From Akkermansiaceae bacterium (GTDB lineage Bacteria > Verrucomicrobiota > Verrucomicrobiia > Verrucomicrobiales > Akkermansiaceae), in contig JACKQB010000002.1 in NCBI GenBank assembly GCA_024233115.1, positions 124,001-188,000 of the forward strand: a DNA stretch of 64,000 bases, given 5' to 3'. The notes below the pieces were generated by a model. The model was given only the letters and a program-made list of their open reading frames with translations, did not search any database and had not been told where the DNA came from. Each line of letters opens with the position of its first letter. Positions within the stretch are counted from its first letter, which is position 1. Position numbers and translations under genes: made by a program. This document shows positions 26,632 to 35,979 of this stretch, piece by piece.

Positions 26632-26872
26632 GGAGATGTTTGTGGGACGGATTCATTGCGCCTGGATCGCGACATGAAAAGGATAAAACAAAATGCACCG
26701 CCGTACGATAGATAAAACCCTCTGCCAGCACGGAGTAATACGATACGGTTCCGGCGAGAAAGCCGAGCGGGGCTCGACAGTGGATGCAGAAGTTTGCGTG
26801 GTGCCCGACCGGCTGCAAACAGTGAATACAAAGATCCGCACCATCGTCGCCCTCGATCAAATCTGTTTCCAT
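26615..26872 (-). CDS. small zinc-ribbon protein
   Basis: 85 residues from the ATG at 26872; a TTG at 26908 would add 12 residues. LCIHC and FCIHC form a Cys4 zinc ribbon (about residues 14-35), followed by PLGFLAGTVSYYSVLAEGFIYRTAV. Similar short zinc-ribbon proteins in this phylum continue into membrane helices, whereas this one ends shortly after, in a less convincing sequence, so a shortened or frameshifted C-terminus is possible. The 17-bp overlap with ribF supports it being translated. Function unknown. Confidence 0.5.
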   Translation of the reverse strand: METDLIEGDDGADLCIHCLQPVGHHANFCIHCRAPLGFLAGTVSYYSVLAEGFIYRTAVHFVLSFSCRDPGAMNPSHKHLHGATY

Positions 26873-27125
26873 TGATGTTAGGTTAACGTTTTCGGGATCG
26901 TTTGACAACCTTGCAGCTCAGTATTCCAGAACTTCTCTACAATCTCCGCCCCCAGGTTGCGGATGCCACGGCTTTCTGCACACGTTATCCAGCAAAATAC
27001 GCGGAGCTATAAACGCCATCGAAGAAGCGCCGGCAGGCGGAACCATGATATACGCCATCCGGCGGAAATTGCATCCCGCCCCATTTGCCCCCTTGTCGCA
27101 ACCTAACAAAAACCATCACACCACC

Positions 27126-27902
27126 ATGAATGAAACCCATTTGTATTTGCCTCTCGTTCCGGAATGCCTTGTTGCATCCATGCTCTCCCCGCAAGATTTC
27201 GGCGCCTACCTGGCCGTTGGATCGACCTCCCGGTTTCGTGGTCAGGCGGTCTTTTTTGAAATAGATCCAGATTTTAAATCGGACCACTTCCCGATGCATC
27301 TTATCGAGGAGCAATGTGTGCCCAAGGAAAATGGAAAGCCAAAAAACTCACTCTACTTATCCATCTATCGCGTGCTGGAGCACATCCCACTCAGCAAGTT
27401 GGGAGACCTCCATCTGGCAACAGACGATGGCAAGGTGCTTACTTTGAAGAAACAGGATTACCAACCCGAGGAAAACCGGCCCCTCCACCTCTATCAGGAG
27501 TTCGGTCCGGTGAACCCATCCGTGGCGAGTACCTTGAATGCCATGGATTTCTGCAAATTTGTAACCTCTCCCAGTGAGCCTGTCCGACTGCCCAAGGTTG
27601 TGTTTTCGGAGTTGATCCTACGTGATCTGGCAACCGACCCCATCCATGGCAGGATTGGAGAGCTTCCCTATGATCATATCGAGCATCTCCGTGCGGGGCT
27701 CGTGGAGCTTAACGAATCCAATGGCAAGAAAAACAAGGTCATCTTCCGCCGCTTGCAGCAGGACTTTTTCTTCCGCACCATCCGCAACGGATTTTTTGCA
27801 GGCGACCAGACAGGCCTCCTCTACTACCCCATGCCAACGATGGATGAGCTCGAAGGGACACACTACTCCTGGTGGAAATCAGCCCAGGTCACGCATAACT
27901 AA
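27126..27902 (+). CDS. conserved hypothetical protein
   Basis: 258 residues from the ATG at 27126, preceded by a C/A-rich leader (CCTAACAAAAACC) and no Shine-Dalgarno sequence. There is no signal peptide or membrane helix. The protein is mixed alpha/beta with clear segments FGAYLAVGSTSRFRGQAVFFEID, SLYLSIYRVLEHIP and LPYDHIEHLRAGL. I do not recognise a family. It stands immediately upstream of hppA in the same direction with a 57-bp gap, so cotranscription is possible, but nothing in the sequence links the two functions. Confidence 0.7.
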   Translation: MNETHLYLPLVPECLVASMLSPQDFGAYLAVGSTSRFRGQAVFFEIDPDFKSDHFPMHLIEEQCVPKENGKPKNSLYLSIYRVLEHIPLSKLGDLHLATDDGKVLTLKKQDYQPEENRPLHLYQEFGPVNPSVASTLNAMDFCKFVTSPSEPVRLPKVVFSELILRDLATDPIHGRIGELPYDHIEHLRAGLVELNESNGKKNKVIFRRLQQDFFFRTIRNGFFAGDQTGLLYYPMPTMDELEGTHYSWWKSAQVTHN

Positions 27903-27959
27903 CCAACCAAGCCGAATCAGTACTAATCTAACAAACCAGCCAACACCCAACAATCCAAC

Positions 27960-30158
27960 ATGAACGAACAACTATTCTGGATAGCCCCCGCATCCTCGGT
28001 CATCGCACTTCTTTTTGCGATGTTCTATTTCAAGCAAATGAAAAAGTGCGATGAAGGCACTGAGCTGATGAAAAAAATCGGCAAGCACGTCCGCGAGGGT
28101 GCCATGGCTTATCTCGGCCAGCAATACCGGGTGATGATCATCGTCTTTGGAGTGGTTGCAGTGCTGTTCGCCGTGCTCGCCTATGGCTTTGATGTTCTCA
28201 ACAAATGGCAACCGGTCACATTTATCTGCGGTGGATTTTTCTCGGCACTGGCCGGCTACTTCGGTATGCGCACGGCGACACAAGCCTCTACCCGGACCGC
28301 CGCTGCGGCGAGAAACTCGCTGGCGTCATCGCTGCAAGTGGCATTCCGCAGTGGCGCGGTCATGGGACTGGTCGTTGTCGGCCTCGGTTTACTCAACATT
28401 ACATTCTGGTTCTGGCTGGTAAACAAGGTGATGGCATCGGCAAGTGATGGAGCGCCCGACATGGTCATGGTGACGACCACCGTGTTGACGTTCAGTATGG
28501 GAGCCTCCCTGCAGGCCCTTTTTGCCCGGGTTGGTGGCGGCATATTCACCAAAGCCGCTGACGTCGGTGCCGACCTGGTTGGCAAGGTCGAGGCCGGCAT
28601 CCCTGAAGACGACCCCAGAAACCCTGCTGTGATCGCCGACAACGTGGGCGACAACGTCGGTGATGTCGCAGGTATGGGGGCGGACCTTTTCGAATCATAC
28701 TGTGGCTCCATCCTGGCTGCATGCGCCCTGGGGGCAGCCGCCTACGTCGGAGCCCCTGAAATCCAGGCCAAGGCCGTGGTGGCACCAATGCTGATCGCCG
28801 GTATCGGAATCCTGCTCTCCATCGTGGGGGTCTATTTTGTGCGCACCAAGGAAGGGGCGACCCAAAAGCAATTACTCAAGTCGCTGTCCCTGGGCATCGA
28901 TACGAGCTCCTTCCTCATCCTTGTGGCATCAGCCGCTGTGCTGCACCTGCTGGACATCCCCAACGCCTGGGGCATCTGGGGCGCCGTGACCGCCGGGTTG
29001 ATCACAGGAATCGTGATTGGCAAGGCTACGGAGTACTATACATCGACCTCATACTCCCCCACCCGGTCAATCGCCGAACAGGCCAAGGGGGGTGCCGCCA
29101 CCATCATCATTTCCGGTGTGTCCGTAGGGATGATCTCAACGGCCGTCCCGGTCATTGCCGTTTCGCTGGGAACGGCAGTCGCCTTTTTCTGCGGTGCCGG
29201 CTTTGACATGGGCAACCTCAGCCAAGGGCTTTATGGTGTCGCCATCGCCGCCGTGGGTATGCTTTCCACACTGGGAATCACACTGGCCAGTGATGCATAC
29301 GGCCCGATCGCCGACAATGCCGGAGGCAATGCAGAAATGAGCAACCTCGGACCTGAGGTAAGGGAACGCACCGATGCGCTTGACTCCCTGGGTAATACGA
29401 CAGCTGCCACGGGCAAGGGGTTTGCCATCGGTTCCGCCGCGCTCACAGCGTTGGCACTGTTAGCATCCTATATTGAAGTGATCCGCATCGAGTTAATCAA
29501 AAGCGGAACGGTGACGCTTGAACTCACCCATGGCTTGCGGACCGTAGCGACCAAGGACGCCACCCTGATGGATTTCATGGCTTACTACAATGTCACCTTG
29601 CTTAACCCGGTGGTATTGATTTCGATCTTTCTCGGCTCCATGGTCGCCTTCCTCTTCTGCGGCTTGACCGTACAAGCCGTGGGCCGCGCTGCCGGGCTGA
29701 TGGTCGAGGAGGTCCGGCGCCAGTTCCGCGAGTCCGATGGTATCCTCAAAGGTACGGTCGAGCCCGATTACGCCCGCTGCGTTTCCATCTCCACCCTGGG
29801 TGCCCAGAAGGAAATGGTCGTCCCGTCCGTTATCGCCATCCTGGTTCCGATTGCCATTGGCATCCTCTTTGGAGTGGCTGGTGTGATCGGGCTTCTGGTC
29901 GGCGGCCTGGCCACTGGATTTGTGCTCGCGGTATTCCTCTCAAACTCAGGAGGAGCATGGGACAATGCCAAGAAATACATTGAAGAAGGACACCACGGAG
30001 GCAAGAGTTCATCCGCGCACAAGGCCTCGGTGATCGGCGACACCGTGGGTGATCCGTTCAAGGACACCTCCGGACCAAGCCTTAACATCCTGATCAAGCT
30101 GATGAGCATCGTCGCCATTGCAACCGCCGGCGTCACTGTCGCCCTGAGTTTGATCTGA
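27960..30158 (+). CDS. hppA: membrane-bound ion-pumping pyrophosphatase
   Basis: 732 residues, about sixteen membrane helices. The pyrophosphate site motifs are complete: DVGADLVGKVEAGIPEDDPR, then DNVGDNVGDVAGMGADLFESY, and a third acidic motif GDTVGDPFKDTSGP near the C-terminus. The segment GNTTAATGKG has Ala where potassium-independent enzymes have Lys, so a potassium-dependent enzyme is expected. It couples hydrolysis of cytoplasmic pyrophosphate to export of protons or sodium; the ion cannot be decided by eye. The leader is C/A-rich without Shine-Dalgarno. Length is within the family range. Confidence 0.96.
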   Translation: MNEQLFWIAPASSVIALLFAMFYFKQMKKCDEGTELMKKIGKHVREGAMAYLGQQYRVMIIVFGVVAVLFAVLAYGFDVLNKWQPVTFICGGFFSALAGYFGMRTATQASTRTAAAARNSLASSLQVAFRSGAVMGLVVVGLGLLNITFWFWLVNKVMASASDGAPDMVMVTTTVLTFSMGASLQALFARVGGGIFTKAADVGADLVGKVEAGIPEDDPRNPAVIADNVGDNVGDVAGMGADLFESYCGSILAACALGAAAYVGAPEIQAKAVVAPMLIAGIGILLSIVGVYFVRTKEGATQKQLLKSLSLGIDTSSFLILVASAAVLHLLDIPNAWGIWGAVTAGLITGIVIGKATEYYTSTSYSPTRSIAEQAKGGAATIIISGVSVGMISTAVPVIAVSLGTAVAFFCGAGFDMGNLSQGLYGVAIAAVGMLSTLGITLASDAYGPIADNAGGNAEMSNLGPEVRERTDALDSLGNTTAATGKGFAIGSAALTALALLASYIEVIRIELIKSGTVTLELTHGLRTVATKDATLMDFMAYYNVTLLNPVVLISIFLGSMVAFLFCGLTVQAVGRAAGLMVEEVRRQFRESDGILKGTVEPDYARCVSISTLGAQKEMVVPSVIAILVPIAIGILFGVAGVIGLLVGGLATGFVLAVFLSNSGGAWDNAKKYIEEGHHGGKSSSAHKASVIGDTVGDPFKDTSGPSLNILIKLMSIVAIATAGVTVALSLI

Positions 30159-30192
30159 CCATCAGGCTCAGCCCGAGTGACGCGGTAGGCCG

Positions 30193-31428
30193 CTACAGGG
30201 CTTCTGGTTTTTGCAGAAGCTCTGAAATGCGGTTCAACAACATACCTGCCCCTCCACCATCGACTACGCGGTGGTCGAAGGTCAGGTCGATTTCCGCCTC
30301 GGTCACGGGGATGAAGGTGCCGGTTTGCTCGCTCCAGACGGGGCGTTTGACACCAGCACTGAGGCCGAGGATCAAGGTCTCGTTGGGAAGCGGGATAGGT
30401 GTGCCCCAGGTCAGCCCGAACGTACCGAAGTTGGTGACGGTGGCAATCCCGTGCTGGGTCGCCTCCTCGGGTAATTTACGTGAGCGGGCGAGTTCGACCA
30501 AGCGGTCATAATCCTCCACCAGCTCGCTGAGGCGCTTGGTATCGGCATTGCGGATGATCGGGACCAACACGCCGTCGTCCACCTGGACGGCCACCCCGAT
30601 ATCGAAGGCACGGGGATGCACGACATTTTCACCGATCAAATAACCGGCGGTGGTCGGGTTTTCAGCCAGAGCCAAAGCAAGCGCCCTGAGAATGTAGAGA
30701 GCAGGCCCCGGTTTCACGGCCTGGCTTCGCCGGTGGTTGAGGATTTTATCCATCACCAGGGGTCTGGCCACTGTGGCGAGCGGGCGGGTCCAGCTTCGGC
30801 GCATGGCATCGGCCACGGCAAGTCGCATCGGCGATGCCCTGGTGTGCGGCCAGGTATCGATGTATTCAAGAAACGACTCCAGATCCTCCACCGTAACCCT
30901 GCCACCGGCACCACTGCCGGGGATCGCGGAAATATCAGCGGCACGCAGGCCCAGCTCGGTCATGCGCGCCCGCATCCTTGGTGAAATATAGTGCGCGCCC
31001 CCCTTACCGGTCGGAACCGGCAGGCCTTTGATATTGGGCTCCACCAAAACGGGTTCGTGGTAGCCCTCGTCCTCGGTCTTGAAGTGTAGATTCTCCTCTT
31101 CACCGCGGTTGTTCTCCGCTGGCGACTCCTGTGACCCCACGGTCAGCTCGTCCATGGACTTTTCTCCGGTGCGGTCCAGCTCTTCCTGGGTAACCTCGAG
31201 CACTCCCAGAATACTGCCGACGGCGTAGCTTACCCCCTCCTCGGCGACAACCTGGATCACCTCGCCAGAGCAAAGTGCGGTCACTCCCATGGTCGCCTTG
31301 TTGGTTTCCACCTCGATGACCTCCTGGTCGGGAACCACCGTGTCTCCCACGGCAATATTGAGTCGGATAATCGTGGCCTCGGCGATGGATTCACCCAGTT
31401 GAGGCATGAGAATAGGGACTTTCGGCAT
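30193..31428 (-). CDS. 2-oxoacid dehydrogenase E2 (dihydrolipoamide acyltransferase)
   Basis: 411 residues with the E2 order: lipoyl domain (ETNKATM, lipoyl-lysine at 44), acidic linker, peripheral-subunit-binding domain (YISPRMRARMTELGL, near 150) and catalytic domain ending with FDHRVVDGGGAG, the His-x-x-x-Asp-Gly acyltransferase motif. One lipoyl domain only. It is the third gene of a leftward E1alpha-E1beta-E2 operon (43-bp gap from E1beta). The complex turns pyruvate or branched-chain 2-oxoacids into acyl-CoA; the substrate class cannot be fixed here. No E3 gene is present in the window. Confidence 0.92.
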   Translation of the reverse strand: MPKVPILMPQLGESIAEATIIRLNIAVGDTVVPDQEVIEVETNKATMGVTALCSGEVIQVVAEEGVSYAVGSILGVLEVTQEELDRTGEKSMDELTVGSQESPAENNRGEEENLHFKTEDEGYHEPVLVEPNIKGLPVPTGKGGAHYISPRMRARMTELGLRAADISAIPGSGAGGRVTVEDLESFLEYIDTWPHTRASPMRLAVADAMRRSWTRPLATVARPLVMDKILNHRRSQAVKPGPALYILRALALALAENPTTAGYLIGENVVHPRAFDIGVAVQVDDGVLVPIIRNADTKRLSELVEDYDRLVELARSRKLPEEATQHGIATVTNFGTFGLTWGTPIPLPNETLILGLSAGVKRPVWSEQTGTFIPVTEAEIDLTFDHRVVDGGGAGMLLNRISELLQKPEAL

Positions 31429-31471
31429 GGAATTGATTGGTTTGTTTTTAAAGTAAATTTAACAGTATCTC

Positions 31472-32443
31472 TTAGTAGTTCAATAACTTACGAAGAGCCA
31501 CAGCAATGGATTCCGGTGTTGGGCGGTGGGTGGCCCAAAGTTTCGGATGATATGGGATCGGGGTGTCCCTGGCATTGAGTCGGGCGGGCGGAGCATCCAG
31601 CAGATGGAAACCATCGGCACAGACACGTGAGACGACTTCAGCAGTCACCCCACCCCAGGGAAACGCCTCGCCAACGGCGAGCAAGCGCCCCGTCCGGGCC
31701 ACCGATGCGATGACGGTATCGTTATCGAGGGGCTTGACCGAGCGGAGGTCGACGACCTCGATTTCCCAGCCCCCTTCGGCGTGGAGCATTTCGGCGGCAC
31801 GCACAGCCTCGTGAACCATGGCACTGTAGGTGACCACGGAGGCATGTTTACCGGCGCGGGTGATCCGGGCCTTTCCAATCGGGAGATGATCCCCTTTGTA
31901 ACTATTGGCCTTCAGCCAGCGGTAGAGGAATTTGTGTTCGCAGTAGACCACGGGATCGTCCATGGCGATGGATTCGAGCAGCATCGAGTAGGCATCTGAC
32001 ACGGTTGCGGGCGTGACCACCACCAGGCCCGGGTAGTGCGCGTAGAGGGCTTCCATACTCTGACTGTGAAACGGCCCGGAGCCAGGGGTCCCCCCCGACG
32101 GCAAACGCATGGTCAGCGGCACGGGGACACCGGTCCGGTAGTAGTGGGTAGCGGCCTGATTGACGATCTGGTTAAAAGCCACGGAGGAGAAATCGGCAAA
32201 CTGCATCTCCAGCACGGGACGGGCGCCCTCGATAGCGGCACCAATCGCCATACCGGCCATGGCATCCTCGCTGATGGGCGCGTCAAGAACGCGACCGGGA
32301 AACCTGTCCTGCAGTCCTTTGGTGGCCTTGAATGCCCCCCCGAACTGTCCGATATCCTGGCCGTAAAGGAAGACCCGGGGGTCCTCTTCCAGCGCCTTGC
32401 CAAGAGCCGCATGAATTGCATCGATGTAGGTGACGTCACTCAT
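31472..32443 (-). CDS. 2-oxoacid dehydrogenase E1, beta subunit
   Basis: 323 residues of the transketolase-like beta chain. GQDIGQFGGAFKATKGL, the PISEDAMAGMAIGAA segment, EMQFADF and MRLPSGG are characteristic; the C-terminal transketolase domain follows (LRSVKPLDNDTVIAS). It pairs with the alpha subunit to bind thiamine diphosphate and decarboxylate the 2-oxoacid in the cytoplasm. Six base pairs separate it from E1alpha, so the two are translated from one message in fixed ratio. Confidence 0.94.
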   Translation of the reverse strand: MSDVTYIDAIHAALGKALEEDPRVFLYGQDIGQFGGAFKATKGLQDRFPGRVLDAPISEDAMAGMAIGAAIEGARPVLEMQFADFSSVAFNQIVNQAATHYYRTGVPVPLTMRLPSGGTPGSGPFHSQSMEALYAHYPGLVVVTPATVSDAYSMLLESIAMDDPVVYCEHKFLYRWLKANSYKGDHLPIGKARITRAGKHASVVTYSAMVHEAVRAAEMLHAEGGWEIEVVDLRSVKPLDNDTVIASVARTGRLLAVGEAFPWGGVTAEVVSRVCADGFHLLDAPPARLNARDTPIPYHPKLWATHRPTPESIAVALRKLLNY

Positions 32444-32449
32444 TTCTTA

Positions 32450-33466
32450 CTAACGGGTTTGCAGGTTGGGGTTGGAATAGGACCTCCAGTCGTCCAGATA
32501 CGGATCGGGATCGGATTCCTTCTGGGCGGTGGCAACAGCCGCCTGCACGGTTTCAGCCGCCTCGAGCTCCCACGCCTCAATCTCGGAGGCGTCGGCGAAG
32601 CCGTTTTCAATCATCTGGGCCTTGCCGACATCAATGCTGTCGCGCCCCAGGCCCGACGCCTTCAAACCAGGATCGACGTATGACCCGTCGTCATGCTCGC
32701 CATGCCCGGTGAGTCGCAGCATGGAGGCAACCACCAGTTGTGGCCCCTCACCTCCCCTTGCCCTGGCGACAGCCTCCTGCATCACTTTGACACAGGCCAG
32801 CATATCGGTACCGTCCACACTGTGGCCACGAACCCCGTATCCCTTGGCCTTGTCAACCAAGTCCTCACAGACGAATTGCCGGTCGTTCGGCGTGGAATAG
32901 GCATACTGGTTGTTGGCAATGGTCAGCACCAAGGGAAGTTTCTCAACAGCGGCAGTGTTCAGCCCTTCATGAAATGATCCTGTGGAGGTGCAGCCATCAC
33001 CGACGCAGGTGGCACCAACCACGCCGTCCAGCTCCCCCTTGATACGCTTGGCCATCAGCATGCCACTGACCACGGATATAGCGGTGCCCAGATGGGAAAT
33101 CATCGCGGGCATACCTTCGGCGGGACGCCCACGGTGGATATTGCCGTCGCGCCCCCGCATGGGGCCTTCCACAGACCCCAGGTAGGTGCGGGTGCAATCG
33201 AGCATATCTTCGCCGAATGCCGTGCGCCCCGCCTGGTCCCGGATCAGCGGGGCGTAGATGTCCTTGCCCTTTTCCAAACAAGCCGCAAGAGACGCGCTGA
33301 CCGCCTCCTGACCTTTGCCCAGATAGACACCACCGACAATTTTGCCGGCTTTATAGAGGCTGCCGAGCTTGTTTTCGAGAATGCGGGCAGTGAGCATGGC
33401 CCGAAAGACGCGCCGCACATGATCACGCTCTATGCCAGGGTCGAGACCTTCAGTTGTTTTATCCAT
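32450..33466 (-). CDS. 2-oxoacid dehydrogenase E1, alpha subunit
   Basis: 338 residues from the ATG at 33466 (MDKTTEGLDPG); the upstream extension to 33700 is not protein-like. The thiamine-diphosphate motif is GDGCTSTGSFHEGLN (156-170) followed by NN at 185-186. GGVYLGKGQEAVSASLA and RGRDGNIHRG are family segments. It is the first gene of the E1alpha-E1beta-E2 operon. In front of it are two 17-bp direct repeats at 18-bp spacing (33479-33513), a possible operator, and a TATAGA box only 8 nt before the start. Confidence 0.93.
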   Translation of the reverse strand: MDKTTEGLDPGIERDHVRRVFRAMLTARILENKLGSLYKAGKIVGGVYLGKGQEAVSASLAACLEKGKDIYAPLIRDQAGRTAFGEDMLDCTRTYLGSVEGPMRGRDGNIHRGRPAEGMPAMISHLGTAISVVSGMLMAKRIKGELDGVVGATCVGDGCTSTGSFHEGLNTAAVEKLPLVLTIANNQYAYSTPNDRQFVCEDLVDKAKGYGVRGHSVDGTDMLACVKVMQEAVARARGGEGPQLVVASMLRLTGHGEHDDGSYVDPGLKASGLGRDSIDVGKAQMIENGFADASEIEAWELEAAETVQAAVATAQKESDPDPYLDDWRSYSNPNLQTR

Positions 33467-33478
33467 AGAGTCGTCTAT

Positions 33479-33513
33479 AAAGCGTTGGTGGGCACAAAAG
33501 CGTTGGCGGGCAC
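33479..33513 (-). repeat. two 17-bp direct repeats upstream of the E1 operon
   Basis: AAAGCGTTGGTGGGCAC and AAAGCGTTGGCGGGCAC lie head to tail with an 18-bp period and one mismatch. They sit directly upstream of the -10-like TATAGA of the leftward dehydrogenase operon, where an operator would be expected. Confidence 0.55.
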
Positions 33514-33729
33514 GACCCGAGGTCGATTGTTGGGATGATAGAAAGAACGGGAAATCAAATCTAGTTTGATTGGAGTTGTCGGACTCAATAAAGACAGCCA
33601 CAGCCTTGCTGGCAATAGCATTCTTTACGAAAGAATAACCCCATGTTGTCAAAAGAAACCATTGCCAAGCATCCCTACTGGAAGCATAACAGCCTCGCAA
33701 AAATCAACGACCAAACCAATCTTTTCAAT

Positions 33730-34641
33730 ATGGAACCCACACTTCTTGTTCTCGCGGCCGGTATGGGCAGCCGGTATGGCGGCCTCAAACAAATGGACCC
33801 CATGGGGCCTAACGGCGAAACCGTTCTCGATTATTCTGTCTACGATGCCATCCGCGCAGGCTTTAAACGCGTAGTCTTCATCATCCGCGAAGACTTCGCC
33901 GAGGCCTTCCGTGAGGGGGTGGGTGCCAGGTTCGAGGGTAAAATCGAGGTCGACTATGTGTTTCAAAAACTCGACGACCTTCCCGCGGGTTTCAGTGTCC
34001 CCGAGGGACGTGAAAAACCATGGGGGACCACCCACGCCGTTCGCGCTGCGCGCCATGCCGTCACCGGCCAGTTTGCGGTGATCAACGCCGATGATTTTTA
34101 TGGCGCGGATGCCTATCAGCGGATTGCCGGCTACTTCAAGGAGGCCGCTGGAACCGTCGATTCCAAATCCCACTACTGCATGGTCGGTTACCACATCACC
34201 AAAACCCTCTCCGACCACGGGGATGTCAATCGCGGCATTTGTTCAGACGACAACGGTTTCCTCAAGGACGTTGAAGAAGTCACTGAAATCAAACGTGAAG
34301 ATGATGGTAAAATCCGCGGCAACGGGCTCGATGGCAAGCGACGCGAGGTGCCGGAAAGCGCCGTGGCGTCGATGAATTTCTGGGGGTTTGGACAGGAGTT
34401 CTTCAGCCAGATCGAGGACCACTTCACCCGCTTTCTTCAAGAGCGTGGCACCGAGATGAAATCCGAGTGCTACATCCCCACCCTGGTCGATGAACTGATC
34501 CGAAACGGCACGGCCGACTGCAAGGTGCTTGAAACCACCAGCTCGTGGTTTGGTGTGACCTATCCCGATGATAAACCACACGTAGTCGAGGCCATTCAAC
34601 AGCTGATCGACGCCGGTGAATACACCAGCCCCTTGGACTAA
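33730..34641 (+). CDS. sugar-1-phosphate nucleotidyltransferase
   Basis: 303 residues from the ATG at 33730 (MEPTLLVLAAGMGSRYGGLKQ). LAAGMGSRYGGLKQ is the nucleotide-binding signature of NTP-transferases, with FAVINADDFYG holding the metal-binding aspartate. GVTYPDDKP near the C-terminus is typical of the UTP-hexose-1-phosphate type. The protein should activate a sugar-1-phosphate to an NDP-sugar in the cytoplasm. Twenty-four base pairs downstream is a NahK-like kinase and then an epimerase, so the three probably form a salvage route from free hexosamine or hexose to UDP-sugar. Confidence 0.82.
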   Translation: MEPTLLVLAAGMGSRYGGLKQMDPMGPNGETVLDYSVYDAIRAGFKRVVFIIREDFAEAFREGVGARFEGKIEVDYVFQKLDDLPAGFSVPEGREKPWGTTHAVRAARHAVTGQFAVINADDFYGADAYQRIAGYFKEAAGTVDSKSHYCMVGYHITKTLSDHGDVNRGICSDDNGFLKDVEEVTEIKREDDGKIRGNGLDGKRREVPESAVASMNFWGFGQEFFSQIEDHFTRFLQERGTEMKSECYIPTLVDELIRNGTADCKVLETTSSWFGVTYPDDKPHVVEAIQQLIDAGEYTSPLD

Positions 34642-34665
34642 CACCCAACCAGAAACCACCACATC

Positions 34666-35766
34666 ATGCACGATCTCAAGGAAATAGCGGGCCTGTTCGA
34701 TATGCGGGCCGATTTTGTTCACGGCCACCCATACGGCTCAGGGCACATCAATGACACCTACTGCGCTGAATACGACCAGGCGGGACAACGTCTCCGCTAC
34801 ATTCACCAGCGGCTCAGCACCGAAGCCTTCAAAAAACCGGTGGAGCTGATGGAAAATGTCGAGCGTGTCACCACACACGCGCTCAATGAACTGCTCAAGC
34901 AAGAGCACCCCGAAGCACGACGGCGCACCCTGACCTGCATACCTTCCATGCAAGGCACTCCCCATGCCTTTGATGCCGCCGGCAACTGCTGGCGGACCTA
35001 CCCGTTCATCGAGCGGGCGCGCACATACGACACCATCGAATCCGAAGCCCAGGCCACCGAAGCCGCCCGCGCCTTTGGCGAGTTCCAGAAACTCGCAGCC
35101 ACGCTGCCAGGAGACCCGCTGCACGAAACCATCCCCGGTTTTCATAATACCAAGCAGCGTTTCCAACATCTGGTCGAAGCCATCGAAGCCGATTCGGAAA
35201 ATCGTGCAGCGGGTGTTCAAAAAGAAATCGATTGGTACATGGCACGCGAAGCCGAGGGCAGCAAGGTTGTCGATATGCTTGAAAACGGTGAACTCCCTCT
35301 CCGGGTCACCCATAACGACACCAAGCTGAACAACGTCATGTTAGACGATGTCACAGGTGAAGGCATCTGTGTGATCGATTTGGACACCACCATGCCGGGC
35401 TCTGCCATTTATGATTTCGGCGACATGATCCGCACTGCCACATCCCCCGCTGCCGAGGATGAAAAAGACACCTCCAAAGTTGAAATGCGCATGTTTATGT
35501 TCGAGGCCCTCGTCAAGGGCTACCTCGCATCGGCTGGAGACTTCCTCACCGACAACGAGCGTTCCCTGTTAGCTTTTTCCGGAAAACTGTTGACCATGGA
35601 GTGTGGCGCCCGTTTCCTGACGGACTACCTCAAGGGCGACGTCTACTTCAAGGTGCACCGCGACGGCCACAACATCGACCGCACCCGCACGCAGATGGCA
35701 CTCGTCGAATCCATTGATTCCCAGCTGGATGCCATGGAGGCGCTGGTGGCGAAGTACAGCGTGTAG
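34666..35766 (+). CDS. aminoglycoside-phosphotransferase-fold sugar kinase, NahK-like
   Basis: 366 residues. HPYGSGHINDTY forms the nucleotide loop; VTHNDTKLNNVML is the catalytic loop (His-x-Asp) and VIDLDTTMPG the metal-binding aspartate of the APH fold. The wording fits N-acetylhexosamine-1-kinases such as NahK, which phosphorylate GlcNAc or GalNAc directly at C1. It lies between a nucleotidyltransferase and a UDP-sugar epimerase, the same partners NahK has in bifidobacterial lacto-N-biose operons. Substrate is inferred from this context. A C/A-rich leader (ACTAACACCCAACC) without Shine-Dalgarno precedes the start. Confidence 0.78.
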   Translation: MHDLKEIAGLFDMRADFVHGHPYGSGHINDTYCAEYDQAGQRLRYIHQRLSTEAFKKPVELMENVERVTTHALNELLKQEHPEARRRTLTCIPSMQGTPHAFDAAGNCWRTYPFIERARTYDTIESEAQATEAARAFGEFQKLAATLPGDPLHETIPGFHNTKQRFQHLVEAIEADSENRAAGVQKEIDWYMAREAEGSKVVDMLENGELPLRVTHNDTKLNNVMLDDVTGEGICVIDLDTTMPGSAIYDFGDMIRTATSPAAEDEKDTSKVEMRMFMFEALVKGYLASAGDFLTDNERSLLAFSGKLLTMECGARFLTDYLKGDVYFKVHRDGHNIDRTRTQMALVESIDSQLDAMEALVAKYSV

Positions 35767-35979
35767 GCAGGTCTGAAGTGCGGACGGCTTGCCTCCGCCT
35801 TCCCCTGAACCGGCTTGCCGACTCCATCCCCGGCGCAGCCGCAATTCACAACTCCAAACAAGACAAGACTTATGAAACCCCGCCGCAGGAAGCCAGCTTT
35901 CCAGCCTCAAAGCGGAGGCAAACCATCCACAAGGCGGCATCATCTAACTTTATCCATCAAACAATCCAACTCCTGAAAA

